Assembly: GCA_964629475.1 (NCBI GenBank)
Contig: CAZVQW010000002.1
Coordinates: forward strand, 186,001-250,000
Length of the DNA: 64,000 nucleotides
From: SMWD01 sp964629475
GTDB lineage: Bacteria > Pseudomonadota > Gammaproteobacteria > Steroidobacterales > GCA-2729495
Direction: 5' to 3'
Program-made: the position numbers and the translations under genes
The notes under the pieces: model-generated
What the model was told of the DNA's origin: nothing
The model's database searches: none
What the model saw: only the letters and a program-made list of their open reading frames with translations
In this document: positions 16,060 through 28,443 of the stretch, one piece after another
Numbering within the stretch: position 1 is the first letter of the stretch
Layout: the number at the start of each line of letters is the position of its first letter

Positions 16060-16956
16060 TCAGCGGCTTGGAGCGCGGTTGCCGCGGCCCCAGTGCAGCT
16101 TGCTGCGCAGAACGCCGTAATAGTCGTAGCCGGTCGGATGAATCAATTCAACACGCTCGTCGGCAACGGCCACACGCAGACGGTCACCGGCTTCGATCCG
16201 GCCGGTGGCTTCACCGTCGCAGCTGACCATAGCGCTGTCGGTATCGTCATCGCCGAGCTGAATGCCGGTAACGCTTTTACTGGAGATGACAATGGGCCTG
16301 TCGCTCAGTGTATGCGGGCATATCGGTGCGAGCACGAGCGCATCGAGTCCGGGTGTCACGATCGGTCCACCGCAGCTCAGCGCATAGGCTGTCGAGCCGG
16401 TTGGCGTGGCGACGATGAACCCGTCGCCGCCATGCGTGTTGACATAGCGATCGTCGATGTAACTCTTGAATTCGACCAGGCGGCCGGTGTCCTGACGCTT
16501 GATGACAACGTCATTCAGCGCTATGCCGCAAATGTTGTGTGTACCGTCGGCGGTCAGAATTTCTGCCTTGAGCAACATTCGGTGTTCACTTTCGAATTGG
16601 CCCGAGATGATGTTATCCAGTGGACCGAAGTCTTCGGTGGGGCTGACATCGGCAAGAAAACCCAGGCGCCCGCGATTAATACCGAGCAATGGCTTGCCGG
16701 CCCGGACGGCAGCGCGCGCAGCATGCAGCATCGAACCGTCGCCACCGACCGCTATGATCAGGTCGGCATCGTCGGCTATCGAGGTGTCAGGTACTCGCGT
16801 CACGGCATCCGGCAATTCGTTCAGTTCCTGCGCGGCGCCGGCGAACACGTTCAGCTCTCGTTCGAGCAGGTGTTTGGCCAGCAGGCGCAAGGTATCGATT
16901 ACCCGCGCATCGCCCGTATTGCCGGTCAGGGCAATTGTCGAGAAATTTTTGTTCAC
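16060..16956 (-). CDS. nadK: NAD kinase
   Basis: 298-aa cytoplasmic enzyme that phosphorylates NAD to NADP. The catalytic/nucleotide motif GGDGSMLHAAR is at about residue 70, then NRGRLGFLADV, and the second motif THGGDGFIVATPTGSTAYALS with the conserved GSTAY. Late strings DRPIVISS and VSCDGE also fit. It is followed directly by recN. The start ATG has no strong RBS, but the N-terminus FSTIALTGNTGD begins the first Rossmann strand at the expected point. Confidence 0.97.
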   Translation of the reverse strand: MNKNFSTIALTGNTGDARVIDTLRLLAKHLLERELNVFAGAAQELNELPDAVTRVPDTSIADDADLIIAVGGDGSMLHAARAAVRAGKPLLGINRGRLGFLADVSPTEDFGPLDNIISGQFESEHRMLLKAEILTADGTHNICGIALNDVVIKRQDTGRLVEFKSYIDDRYVNTHGGDGFIVATPTGSTAYALSCGGPIVTPGLDALVLAPICPHTLSDRPIVISSKSVTGIQLGDDDTDSAMVSCDGEATGRIEAGDRLRVAVADERVELIHPTGYDYYGVLRSKLHWGRGNRAPSR

Positions 16957-17030
16957 AGTGCCAACAGTAACGTCCCAACGATTGTCGGGGCAACTGGTTG
17001 GGAAAATGGCCTGTGCGAGAGAGTAGTCGC

Positions 17031-17094
17031 AGGAGCGGCTTCCAGCCGCGATTAATCTAAGTTGGCGCGGTTATCGCGGCTGGAAGCCGCTCCT
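17031..17094. repeat. REP-type palindrome, family B copy 1
   Basis: Arms AGGAGCGGCTTCCAGCCGCG.. and the reverse complement, 22 nt each, with a 20-nt centre (attaatctaagttggcgcgg region). It lies between the small minus-strand gene at 17169 and nadK. It differs from family A by CTTCCAG for CTTTAG and GTAGG-type feet. Confidence 0.88.
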
Positions 17095-17168
17095 ACGCTG
17101 CACTTTCAACATGGCGCAGCAAACCCGGTCCCGTTCTTCCAGGGATTCGCAGCACCATCCTGTTGGAG

Positions 17169-17342
17169 TTATTGGTTGTGGAGGCGGTTGGTTGCCTGCG
17201 CATCGCGAACCAAATCGCGTGGCTGGGAACCTGCGGACTGTTCGCTGCGAATCGCAGCCTGTTTCACCCGGTTGAGTTGCGCTTTGCTGACTTTGTGTTC
17301 CGGATTGTCGAGCCAGCGCTGATTGGGATTTCGATGAGTCAT
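17169..17342 (-). CDS. Small hydrophilic protein of unknown function (57 aa)
   Basis: The ATG at 17342 is preceded by GAGGAG at 8-nt spacing, a better ribosome site than most genes here. The 57-residue product (MTHRNPNQRWLDNPEHKVSK, then Gln/Arg-rich, ending NRLHNQ) has no membrane segment and is rich in Asn, Gln and Arg. I do not recognise it. It lies upstream of nadK on the same strand with a REP in between. The RBS and clean frame support a real gene; conservation would have to confirm it. Confidence 0.55.
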   Translation of the reverse strand: MTHRNPNQRWLDNPEHKVSKAQLNRVKQAAIRSEQSAGSQPRDLVRDAQATNRLHNQ

Positions 17343-17387
17343 GTTTCCATCTCCTCGATTTTCGTCAATGCAGAGTATCGACCGTGA

Positions 17388-17413
17388 CGGTCATGATTGT
17401 CTGGTCATGACCG
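17388..17413. repeat. Inverted repeat upstream of the 57-aa gene
   Basis: 9-bp arms CGGTCATGA / TCATGACCG with an 8-nt centre, 46 nt upstream of the small gene's start and 174 nt upstream of hrcA. It could be an operator for a dimeric regulator. A TTGACA (17520-17525) further right is a possible -35 for hrcA. Confidence 0.4.
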
Positions 17414-17586
17414 GTCAGAGGGTTGTCCGTACGACCCGCTGAGATTACTGCCCGAATTTAACAAAATATCCGGATTGGCGCACATTTTCACAGCTGCGCC
17501 GCAGCACTCTCCGGGCTGCTTGACAGCCCTGAAGCCTCGTGGCTAGCTAGCCATACCAAACGTTCAGTTGAGAATTGCACCCTGCC

Positions 17587-18645
17587 ATGAGTCCCGATCA
17601 CACCGAAAATGAGCCGTCAGACCGCTCTCGCCAGATTCTGCGAGTGCTTGTCGACCAGTACATCAGGGATGGACAGCCTGTTGGGTCACGGACGTTAGCC
17701 AAGAGATCCCGGCTGGACCTGAGTCCGGCGACGATCCGCAATGTGATGGCCGATCTCGAAGATCTCGGTTTTATCGTTTCACCACATACCTCGGCCGGCC
17801 GGGTGCCGACGGCGAAAGGCTACCGGTTCTTTGTCGATACGTTGCTCAAATTGCAGCCTCCGGCTGTGGGGGACATCGATCGTTTGCAGCACCAGTTAGC
17901 GGATGAGGGTCATGGCAGCGCGGAAGAATTTGCCTCGGCAGCGTCATCGGTGTTGTCGTCTTTGACGAGCCTGGCTGGCATCGTGACCATACCGAGGCAC
18001 ACTCGTGTCGAGTTGCGCCAGGTCGAGTTTTTGCCATTGTCGGATCGCAGGGTGCTGGCTATCCTCGTCGTCAATGACTGTGAGGTAGAAAATCGGGTTC
18101 TCGATGTGGAGCGTGATTACGGCGCGGATGAGTTACGCCAGGCAGCAAATTACCTGAACGAGCATTTTGCCGGCAAATCACTCGATACGATTCGCGTGCA
18201 GATTATCGACAGCCTGAGCAATACGCGCGAAACGATGAACCAGATGATGATCGACGCCGTCAGCATCGCGCAGCAGGCATTGAATACGGAGTCGGAACGT
18301 GCCGGGTATGTCATGTCCGGGGAAACCAAGCTCATGGAGTTCAATGACCTGTCGAATATCGACAAGCTCAGGCACCTGTTTGACGCATTCAATCAACAGC
18401 GCGAGATCCTGCATCTGCTCGATCGGAGTATTGCTGCGCATGGCGTGCAGATCTTTATCGGTGAGGAGTCCGGCTACAGCATCCTCGACGAGTGCAGCGT
18501 CATAGCAGCGCCATATCGGGTCGACGCTGATACGGTTGGCGTACTCGGCGTCATCGGCCCAACCCGTATGGCTTATGAGCGCATTATTCCGATCGTCGAC
18601 ATTACGGCAAAACTGGTCGGTTCGGCCTTGAATTCGGATCAATAG
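17587..18645 (+). CDS. hrcA: Heat-inducible transcription repressor HrcA
   Basis: 352-aa repressor of chaperone genes, acting at CIRCE operators. N-terminal HTH: DRSRQILRVLVDQYIRDGQP, VGSRTLAKRS, LSPATIRNVMADLEDLGFI, TSAGRVPTAKGYRFFVD. C-terminal: VGVLGVIGPTRMAYERIIP. I choose the ATG at 17587; an in-frame TTG lies at 17575. I looked for a CIRCE (TTAGCACTC-N9-GAGTGCTAA) before hrcA, grpE and dnaK and did not find one, only a lone AGCACTC near 17502. HrcA targets may therefore lie elsewhere (for example groESL). It heads hrcA-grpE-dnaK-dnaJ. Confidence 0.95.
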   Translation: MSPDHTENEPSDRSRQILRVLVDQYIRDGQPVGSRTLAKRSRLDLSPATIRNVMADLEDLGFIVSPHTSAGRVPTAKGYRFFVDTLLKLQPPAVGDIDRLQHQLADEGHGSAEEFASAASSVLSSLTSLAGIVTIPRHTRVELRQVEFLPLSDRRVLAILVVNDCEVENRVLDVERDYGADELRQAANYLNEHFAGKSLDTIRVQIIDSLSNTRETMNQMMIDAVSIAQQALNTESERAGYVMSGETKLMEFNDLSNIDKLRHLFDAFNQQREILHLLDRSIAAHGVQIFIGEESGYSILDECSVIAAPYRVDADTVGVLGVIGPTRMAYERIIPIVDITAKLVGSALNSDQ

Positions 18646-18716
18646 TCCCCAAATACGAGATAGCTGTCGGGCCGCGCATCGGAGTGGCCCGGTTTTGTTG
18701 TGCATGGAGAATTTTA

Positions 18717-19289
18717 ATGTCGGATACCATCGGGAAGGCAGAGCAGGAGCCGGAAGCGATCGAGGAGCAGGCTGCTGAGCTGCGGGAAGAGGCCAATGAA
18801 GAGGTCGGTGAAAACGCGGCGGATCTGCCGGCCCAGCTCGCTGAGGCTCAAGAGTTGGCAGAAAAAAATCATAGTAAATACATGCTACTAGCAGCAGAAC
18901 TTGATAATTTACGTAAACGTACAGTTCGTGAAGTGGAGCATGCTCATAAATTCGGCACCGAGCGGCTCGCCAACGAGTTGCTGGCCGTTGTCGATAGCCT
19001 TGAGATGGGGCTCGACGTTGGCGCCGGTGCAGCGGCTGAAACGCTGCTCGAGGGCAACCAGGCGACGCTGAAACTGTTGACCGGGGCATTGGCGAAATCC
19101 GGCATCGAGGAACTCGATCCGGAAGGGGAGCCGTTCGATCCGAACGTGCATGAGGCGATGACGATGCAACCCAGCGATGAGGTCGAACCCGGTTCCGTGC
19201 TGGCCGTGGTTCAGAAGGGTTATCAACTCAACGGACGATTGCTGCGCCCGGCGCGGGTCATCGTCGCCAGCGAGCCGGCCGGGGCTTGA
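18717..19289 (+). CDS. grpE: Nucleotide exchange factor GrpE
   Basis: 190-aa co-chaperone that releases ADP from DnaK. It has an acidic N-terminus (EQEPEAIEEQAAELREEANE), a long coiled coil, then the conserved YMLLAAELDNLRKRTVREVE and the C-terminal beta domain FDPNVHEAMTMQPSD...VVQKGYQLNGRLLRPARVIV. The ATG at 18717 has GGAGA 7 nt upstream; an upstream in-frame start at 18684 would add 11 foreign residues. Codons around 18865-18950 are unusually AT-rich compared with the rest of the gene. Confidence 0.97.
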   Translation: MSDTIGKAEQEPEAIEEQAAELREEANEEVGENAADLPAQLAEAQELAEKNHSKYMLLAAELDNLRKRTVREVEHAHKFGTERLANELLAVVDSLEMGLDVGAGAAAETLLEGNQATLKLLTGALAKSGIEELDPEGEPFDPNVHEAMTMQPSDEVEPGSVLAVVQKGYQLNGRLLRPARVIVASEPAGA

Positions 19290-19363
19290 AAACGCACTGA
19301 TGAGCCCGCATGTAACGGGCAACGATTTATTAAATTGATATTGAACAGTATTTGGAGAACACC

Positions 19364-21283
19364 ATGGGAAGAGTGATCGGAATCGATCTCGGCACGACGA
19401 ATTCGTGCGTCGCGATCATCGACGGCGATACGGCGAAGGTTATCGAGAATAGCGAGGGTGACCGCACGACGCCGTCGATCGTCGCATTCACGAAGGACGA
19501 TGAGGTTCTTGTCGGCCAGGCTGCCAAGCGTCAGGCTGTTACGAATCCACACAATACGCTGTTCGCGATCAAGCGCCTGATTGGTCGCCGCTTCGATGAT
19601 GAGGTCGTCAAGCGTGACCTCGAGATGGTGCCGTATAAAATTGTCAAGGCCGACAATGGCGATGCCTGGGTCGAGGCGCACGGCAACAAAATGGCCCCAC
19701 CGGAGGTTTCGGCACGTGTGCTGATGAAGATGAAGAAAACCGCCGAGGATTATCTCGGCGAACCGGTGACCGAGGCGGTTGTCACGGTACCGGCATACTT
19801 CAACGACTCGCAACGCCAGGCGACGAAGGATGCCGGCAAGATCGCCGGCCTCGAGGTCAAGCGCATTATCAATGAACCGACTGCGGCCGCGTTGGCCTAT
19901 GGCATGGACAAGCAACGCGGTGATCGCAAGATTGCCGTATATGACCTGGGTGGCGGTACGTTCGATATTTCGATTATTGAAATTGCCGAGATCGACGGTG
20001 AGCACCAGTTCGAGGTGCTGGCCACTAACGGTGATACGTTCCTCGGTGGTGAGGATTTCGATCTGCGCATCATCAAGTATCTCGCGGCAGAGTTCGAGAA
20101 AGAGAGTGGTGTCGATATTCGCAAGGATCCGCTGGCTATGCAGCGCCTGAAAGAAGCCGGCGAAAAGGCCAAGATCGAATTGTCTTCATCGCAGCAGACC
20201 GAGGTCAATCTGCCGTATATCACTGCCGATGCGAGCGGTCCGAAGCACCTGAATATCAAACTGACACGCGCCAAACTCGAATCGCTGGTTGGCGAGCTTA
20301 TCAGCAAGACGATCGGGCCCTGTAAAACCGCCATCAACGATGCCGGGCTGAAGGTTGGTGACATTGATGATGTCATCCTCGTCGGCGGCCAGACGCGTAT
20401 GCCGAAGGTGGCCGAGGAGGTCAAAGATTTCTTCGGTTCCGAGCCGCGCAAGGATGTTAATCCGGACGAAGCGGTCGCGATGGGTGCGGCGATTCAGGCC
20501 GGTGTGTTATCGGGTGATGTCAAGGATGTCCTGTTGCTTGATGTGACACCGTTGTCACTTGGCATCGAGACGCTCGGCGGTGTCATGACGCGCGTCATCG
20601 ATAAGAATACGACGATTCCGACCAAGGCTTCCCAGGTGTTCTCGACCGCCGACGACAACCAGACGGCCGTGACCATTCACGTGCTGCAGGGTGAGCGGCA
20701 GCGTTCGACCGACAACAAATCGCTCGGCCGGTTCGACCTGGCCGATATCCCACCGGCCCCGCGCGGCATGCCACAGATCGAGGTTGCGTTCGACATCGAT
20801 GCCAACGGCATCCTGAATGTATCGGCGAAGGACAAGGCGACCGGTAAGGAGCAGAAGATTGTCATCAAGGCATCGAGTGGCTTGTCGGATGATGATATCG
20901 AGCAAATGGTGTCGGACGCCGAGGCGCATGCCGAGGAAGATGAGAAGTTCCGCGAGCTCGTCGACGTACGCAACCAGGCCGACGCACTCGTCCATGCGAC
21001 CGAAAAATCGCTCGAGGACCTGGGTGAGAAGGTCGATGCAGCGGAGCGCGCTCAGGTCGAGTCGGCGATCGGTGATCTGAAGGATGCGCTCAAGACCGAT
21101 GACAAGGATGTGCTCGAGGCAAAGACCAAGGTACTGGCCGAAGCATCAGCGGCGCTCGCGCAGAAAGCATATGAGCAGGCGCAGGCAACGGAAGGTGGCG
21201 AACAGCCGGAAGCGGCGGATGACGATGTCGTCGATGCCGAGTTTGAGGAGGTCGACGACGACAATCAGTCCAAGGCCGACTGA
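19364..21283 (+). CDS. dnaK: Molecular chaperone DnaK (Hsp70)
   Basis: 639-aa ATP-dependent chaperone. The start ATG at 19364 has GGAG 6 nt upstream, and GRVIGIDLGTTNSCVAI is the usual N-terminus. The ATPase domain carries AVYDLGGGTFDISIIEI, the linker is DVLLLDVTPLSLGIETLGG, and the acidic tail ends EEVDDDNQSKAD (EEVD-like). Length equals the family norm. It lies in the hrcA-grpE-dnaK-dnaJ cluster, with 74 nt after grpE. Confidence 0.98.
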   Translation: MGRVIGIDLGTTNSCVAIIDGDTAKVIENSEGDRTTPSIVAFTKDDEVLVGQAAKRQAVTNPHNTLFAIKRLIGRRFDDEVVKRDLEMVPYKIVKADNGDAWVEAHGNKMAPPEVSARVLMKMKKTAEDYLGEPVTEAVVTVPAYFNDSQRQATKDAGKIAGLEVKRIINEPTAAALAYGMDKQRGDRKIAVYDLGGGTFDISIIEIAEIDGEHQFEVLATNGDTFLGGEDFDLRIIKYLAAEFEKESGVDIRKDPLAMQRLKEAGEKAKIELSSSQQTEVNLPYITADASGPKHLNIKLTRAKLESLVGELISKTIGPCKTAINDAGLKVGDIDDVILVGGQTRMPKVAEEVKDFFGSEPRKDVNPDEAVAMGAAIQAGVLSGDVKDVLLLDVTPLSLGIETLGGVMTRVIDKNTTIPTKASQVFSTADDNQTAVTIHVLQGERQRSTDNKSLGRFDLADIPPAPRGMPQIEVAFDIDANGILNVSAKDKATGKEQKIVIKASSGLSDDDIEQMVSDAEAHAEEDEKFRELVDVRNQADALVHATEKSLEDLGEKVDAAERAQVESAIGDLKDALKTDDKDVLEAKTKVLAEASAALAQKAYEQAQATEGGEQPEAADDDVVDAEFEEVDDDNQSKAD

Positions 21284-21338
21284 GACCAGTTAAGACTGAC
21301 TTAGAGCCTTGGTGCTGAGCGCAAGGTGATGAGCCGAT

Positions 21339-21365
21339 GCCGCGTCCTTCCGGGGGCGCGGCTTT
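21339..21365 (+). terminator. Possible terminator/attenuator between dnaK and dnaJ
   Basis: GCCGCG (21339-21344) and CGCGGC (21357-21362) close a 12-nt loop, followed by TTT. The T tract is short, so it may only partly stop transcription and lower dnaJ expression relative to dnaK. Confidence 0.4.
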
Positions 21366-21459
21366 GGCGTGTCTGCAGCGAATGACACCGGGTAATGATT
21401 CCGGGTAATGACTTGGGGCACTGTGGCTCCGGACTGTGATGGGATAACGACGACAGACT

Positions 21460-22590
21460 ATGTCCAAGCGTGATTACTATGAGGTGCTCGGCGTTGAACG
21501 CGACGCATCCGAAGCTGATATCAAGAAAAGCTATCGCCGTCTGGCGATGAAGCATCACCCTGATCGTAATGCAGATGGTGACTCCGGTGCCGAAGCATCG
21601 TTCAAGGAAGCGAAAGAGGCCTACGAAGTACTGTCGGATGCACAAAAGCGTGCCGCATACGATCAGTATGGGCACGCCGGCCTCGGACAGGGCGCGGGCG
21701 GAGGGGGCTTCAGTCCCGGCGATGCGTTCGGTGACATGTTCGGTGATGTCTTCGGTGACATATTCGGTGGCGGTCGGCGTGGACAGAGTAATGTATATCG
21801 TGGCGCCGACCTGCGCTACGAACTGGTTATGGACCTGCAGCAGGCCGTGTTCGGCGACACCATCAACGTCGAACTGCCGACGATGCAGAGTTGCGAGACG
21901 TGCGACGGTAGCGGGGCAAAACCCGGCACCAGTCCGGTGACCTGTGACACCTGCGGTGGTCATGGTCAGGTGCGCCGGCAGCAGGGTTTCTTCTCCGTTC
22001 AGCAGACGTGTCCAGGCTGTCGCGGCACCGGCAAGAAAATCGAGCAACCCTGCAGCAAGTGCCATGGCCGCGGCCGTATTCAGCAGAGCAAGACGCTCGC
22101 CGTCAAGGTACCGCCGGGTGTCGACAATGGTGACCGCATCCGCCTGAGTGGCGAGGGCGAGGCCGGTCAAAATGGCGGCCCGCCGGGTGATTTGTACGTC
22201 GATATCCGTGTAACGGGACACCCGATTTTCGAGCGCGACGGCTCCGATTTATCTTGTGCCGTGCCCATAGCCTTTGTTACTGCCGCGCTCGGTGGTACCG
22301 TCACCGTGCCGACACTGGACGGTGAAGTAAACCTGAAGGTTCCGGATGGAACGCAGTCCGGCAAGGTATTCAGAATTCGCGGCAAAGGCGTCAAGCCGAT
22401 ACGCAGTCATTCGACCGGTGATCTGTATTGCCGGGTCGAAGTTGAAACGCCGGTCAAACTGACCTCCGAGCAAAAGGAATTGCTGAGAAAATTTAACGAA
22501 GCGCTGGCGACCGGCGGCGACCGGCACGGACCGCGAATGACGACATGGAGAGATGGCGTCAAACGATTTTTTGAGAATATTGCTTCCTGA
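21460..22590 (+). CDS. dnaJ: Molecular chaperone DnaJ (Hsp40)
   Basis: 376-aa co-chaperone that stimulates DnaK ATPase. The J domain has the HPD motif (MKHHPDRNADG); the Gly/Phe region (GGGGFSPGDAFGDMFGDVFG) follows. Four zinc repeats are seen: CETCDGSG, CDTCGGHG, CPGCRGTG and CSKCHGRG. The C-terminal substrate domain includes VKVPPGVDNGDRIRLSGEGEA. Full length. dapB starts 17 nt after the stop, so the two may share a transcript. Confidence 0.98.
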   Translation: MSKRDYYEVLGVERDASEADIKKSYRRLAMKHHPDRNADGDSGAEASFKEAKEAYEVLSDAQKRAAYDQYGHAGLGQGAGGGGFSPGDAFGDMFGDVFGDIFGGGRRGQSNVYRGADLRYELVMDLQQAVFGDTINVELPTMQSCETCDGSGAKPGTSPVTCDTCGGHGQVRRQQGFFSVQQTCPGCRGTGKKIEQPCSKCHGRGRIQQSKTLAVKVPPGVDNGDRIRLSGEGEAGQNGGPPGDLYVDIRVTGHPIFERDGSDLSCAVPIAFVTAALGGTVTVPTLDGEVNLKVPDGTQSGKVFRIRGKGVKPIRSHSTGDLYCRVEVETPVKLTSEQKELLRKFNEALATGGDRHGPRMTTWRDGVKRFFENIAS

Positions 22591-22607
22591 GATCGAGGAC
22601 ACTCGCT

Positions 22608-23408
22608 ATGACACGAATTGCGATATTCGGTGCCACCGGACGAATGGGGCAGACACTGATTCGATTGATCGCTGACGATACCCGTCTCGAATTAGCCGGA
22701 GCTGCAACGGAGCCCGGTCACGCCGCCATCGGCAGCGATGCAGGTACGGCAGCAGGCGTTGAGGTACTCGGCGTGGCCATCACGGATGATGTTTCCGCCG
22801 CGGTGTCGGGTGCTGATGTCGCCATCGATTTCACGCTGCCCGCTGCCGTGCAGGGTAATGTGACGGCCTGCATCGAGCACGGTGTCGCGCTGGTCATCGG
22901 TACAACCGGCTTGTCGGCCGACGATCAGGCCGAGCTCAAGCGTGCGGCCGGGTCAATTGCCTTGCTGTACGGGCGCAATATGAGTGTCGGTGTCAATGTG
23001 CTGTCTGCACTTGCCCGCCGGGCGAGCGAAGCGCTCGGTGCCGATTACGATGTTGAAATTCATGAAGCCCACCATCGACACAAGGTCGATGCGCCGTCCG
23101 GGACTGCGTTGCAGCTCGGCGAGTCCGTGGCCGAAGGTCGCGGCTCTACGCTGGACGAGGTTGCCGTCTACGAGCGGCATGGCGTGGGAGTGGCTCGTGA
23201 ACCGGGCAGTATCGGTTTTTCTTCACTGCGTGCCGGCAGCATCGTTGGTGATCACACGATCCTGTTCGCCGCCGATGAGGAAATCATCGAATTGCGGCAT
23301 CGTGCCCTGGATCGGACTGTTTTTGCCCGCGGTGCTTTGCGCGCTGCAATCTGGATTGTGCAGCGTGAGGCTGGTTTCTATTCAATGAACGACGTTTTGG
23401 GATTGTAA
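22608..23408 (+). CDS. dapB: 4-hydroxy-tetrahydrodipicolinate reductase
   Basis: 266-aa NAD(P)H enzyme of the diaminopimelate/lysine pathway. The Rossmann motif GATGRMGQTLIRLI is at the N-terminus. The catalytic string EAHHRHKVDAPSGTALQLGE contains the general acid His and the Lys, and IGTTGLS is also present. It lies between dnaJ and carA, a common gammaproteobacterial order. The stop codon sits inside the left arm of a long hairpin. Confidence 0.97.
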   Translation: MTRIAIFGATGRMGQTLIRLIADDTRLELAGAATEPGHAAIGSDAGTAAGVEVLGVAITDDVSAAVSGADVAIDFTLPAAVQGNVTACIEHGVALVIGTTGLSADDQAELKRAAGSIALLYGRNMSVGVNVLSALARRASEALGADYDVEIHEAHHRHKVDAPSGTALQLGESVAEGRGSTLDEVAVYERHGVGVAREPGSIGFSSLRAGSIVGDHTILFAADEEIIELRHRALDRTVFARGALRAAIWIVQREAGFYSMNDVLGL

Positions 23409-23449
23409 CGGGAAAATTGGTGTCAGCCACCAATTTTTCCCGTTACAAT
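23402..23449 (+). repeat. Long hairpin with GGTGTCAG palindrome core, over the dapB stop
   Basis: Left arm ATTGTAACGGGAAAATTGGTG pairs with the right arm 23428-23449 (22 nt, one bulged A), leaving a 4-nt loop. The dapB stop TAA lies in the left arm. The core AATTGGTGTCAG-CCACCAATT closely resembles the element at 63196-63220. No T tract follows, but it may protect the mRNA end. Confidence 0.8.
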
Positions 23450-23478
23450 ACGTCGGATCCCATAGCAATTGAATATCG

Positions 23479-23513
23479 GCGGGAGGGATCCAGTGATGGG
23501 TCCCTCCCGCTTT
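23479..23513 (+). terminator. GC-rich hairpin in the carA leader
   Basis: Perfect 10-bp stem GCGGGAGGGA / TCCCTCCCGC with a 12-nt loop, followed by TTT. It lies 56 nt before carA. It could terminate the dapB transcript or act as an attenuator of carAB. No leader peptide with Arg or pyrimidine-linked codons was recognised. Confidence 0.5.
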
Positions 23514-23568
23514 AGTATGTGTGCGCGCGACTTTTTTGCGTGGCAAGCGAAACACTGAGGTAGTGTAA

Positions 23569-24738
23569 GTGACAGAGCCGGCCATCCTGGCATTAGAAGA
23601 CGGAACGGTATTCCGCGGTGTGTCGATTGGCGCATCCGGCCAAACTATCGGTGAGGTTGTATTTAATACGTCGATGACGGGTTACCAGGAGATCCTGACC
23701 GATCCTTCCTATTGCCGGCAGATGGTGACGTTAACCTATCCGCATATCGGTAATACGGGCACAAACAGCGACGATAACGAGAGTCAGCAGATTTATGCCG
23801 CCGGCCTGATTATCCGGGATCTGCCGGTTGTGATGAGTAGCTGGCGTGCAGAAATTGATTTGCCGGAATTTTTGCGGCGCGGAAATGTCGTCGCCATCGC
23901 CGAGATCGATACGCGCAAATTAACGCGGATTCTACGCGACAAAGGAGCGTTGTCCGGCTGCATCATGACCGGAAATCTGGATGAGGCGACGGCCATAGCG
24001 CACGCTAAGCGGTTTCCGGGGCTCGCCGGTATGGATCTGGCAAAAATCGTGACGACGCCAGGTTCCTATCAGTGGAGTCTTGGGCCGAACTGGCCGCCGT
24101 CAGATATTCTGGCGGGTAAGCGCATTTCCACTTTCAACGTCATTGCTTACGATTTCGGTATCAAGCGTAATATTCTGCGCTTGCTGGTCGGGCATAATTG
24201 CCGGGTCACGGTGGTGCCGGCACAGACGCCGGCAGCGGAAGTGCTGGCGCTGTCGCCCGATGGTGTATTTTTATCTAATGGTCCCGGCGATCCCGAGCCG
24301 TGTACGTATGCGATCGAAGCAATCCGCTCGATTCTGAAAACGGATGTCCCGGTCTTCGGAATTTGTCTCGGTCATCAATTACTTGCACTGGCCAGTGGAG
24401 CCAGCACGGTAAAGATGAAGTTTGGTCACCATGGTGCGAACCATCCGGTGCAGGATCTCGAATCCCGGCGTGTTGCGATTACCAGCCAGAACCACGGTTT
24501 TGCGGTTGATGAGGATTCACTACCGGAAAATTTGCAGCCGACACACCGCTCCTTGTTTGATAATTCACTTCAAGGAATAACAAGAACTGATTGTTCTGCA
24601 ATAGGTTTTCAAGGTCATCCTGAAGCCAGTCCCGGCCCGCACGATCTTCTTGACGTCTTTGGACGATTTATTTCCATGATGCAGACACGGCGGGCGCAGA
24701 GAGCGGCCCATCTCGTAGCTGGCCGCGAAGCAGGATAA
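23569..24738 (+). CDS. carA: Carbamoyl-phosphate synthase small subunit (glutaminase)
   Basis: 389-aa amidotransferase subunit that hydrolyses glutamine and channels ammonia to CarB for arginine and pyrimidine synthesis. The N-terminal domain has GQTIGEVVFNTSMTGYQEIL. The class I glutaminase triad is visible: Cys in VFGICLGHQLLALASG, and His/Glu in GFQGHPEASPGPHD. GTG start at 23569. carB follows 6 nt after the stop. Confidence 0.98.
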   Translation: MTEPAILALEDGTVFRGVSIGASGQTIGEVVFNTSMTGYQEILTDPSYCRQMVTLTYPHIGNTGTNSDDNESQQIYAAGLIIRDLPVVMSSWRAEIDLPEFLRRGNVVAIAEIDTRKLTRILRDKGALSGCIMTGNLDEATAIAHAKRFPGLAGMDLAKIVTTPGSYQWSLGPNWPPSDILAGKRISTFNVIAYDFGIKRNILRLLVGHNCRVTVVPAQTPAAEVLALSPDGVFLSNGPGDPEPCTYAIEAIRSILKTDVPVFGICLGHQLLALASGASTVKMKFGHHGANHPVQDLESRRVAITSQNHGFAVDEDSLPENLQPTHRSLFDNSLQGITRTDCSAIGFQGHPEASPGPHDLLDVFGRFISMMQTRRAQRAAHLVAGREAG

Positions 24739-24744
24739 GGCGCT

Positions 24745-27965
<3,221 letters not shown>

Positions 27966-27969
<4 letters not shown>

Positions 27970-28442
27970 ACCAGGTGCCGATCACGAACAACGGTGTCCA
28001 GAAACTTCGCGATGAGTTACGTCGCCTGAAGTCGGTTGAGCGGCCACGCATCGTGCAGGCGATTGCCGAGGCGCGCGCACATGGCGATCTGAAGGAGAAT
28101 GCTGAATATCACGCAGCAAAAGAAGAGCAGGGCTTTGTCGAGGCGCGGATCAGGGATATCGACGGCAAACTGTCCAACGCACAGGTTATCGATGTCACAC
28201 AGTTCGGTTCGACCGGCAAGATCATCTTTGGCGCGACGATCGATCTGGTCGATGAGCACGACGGTAAGGAATTGACCTACCAGATCGTTGGCGAGGATGA
28301 GGCCGATATTGCCGCCGGCATGATTTCAGTCAGTTCGCCGATTGCACGTGCATTGATCGGCAAGGAAGAAGGCGACGTCGCCATCGTAAATGCGCCGGGC
28401 GGAGAAAAGGCTTTTGAGATTGTTGAGGTACGGTATGTTTGA
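27966..28442 (+). CDS. greA: Transcription elongation factor GreA
   Basis: 158-aa factor that rescues backtracked RNA polymerase by stimulating transcript cleavage. The N-terminal coiled coil shows VQKLRDELRRLKSVERP and the acidic tip region GDLKENAEYHAAKEEQGFVE (Asp/Glu of the DLKENAEY loop). The C-terminal FKBP-like domain has ISVSSPIARALIGKEEGD. It overlaps carB by ATGA, as in many gammaproteobacteria. A REP follows the stop directly. Confidence 0.98.
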
Positions 28443-28443
28443 G

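Noticed and set aside
16093..17055. 320-codon plus-strand open frame antisense to nadK
   Set aside because: Shadow of a high-GC coding strand; it has no recognisable domain, while nadK is certain.
17480..17587. Possible CIRCE operator before hrcA
   Set aside because: Only one half-site-like AGCACTC is present; the inverted half GAGTGCTAA is missing.
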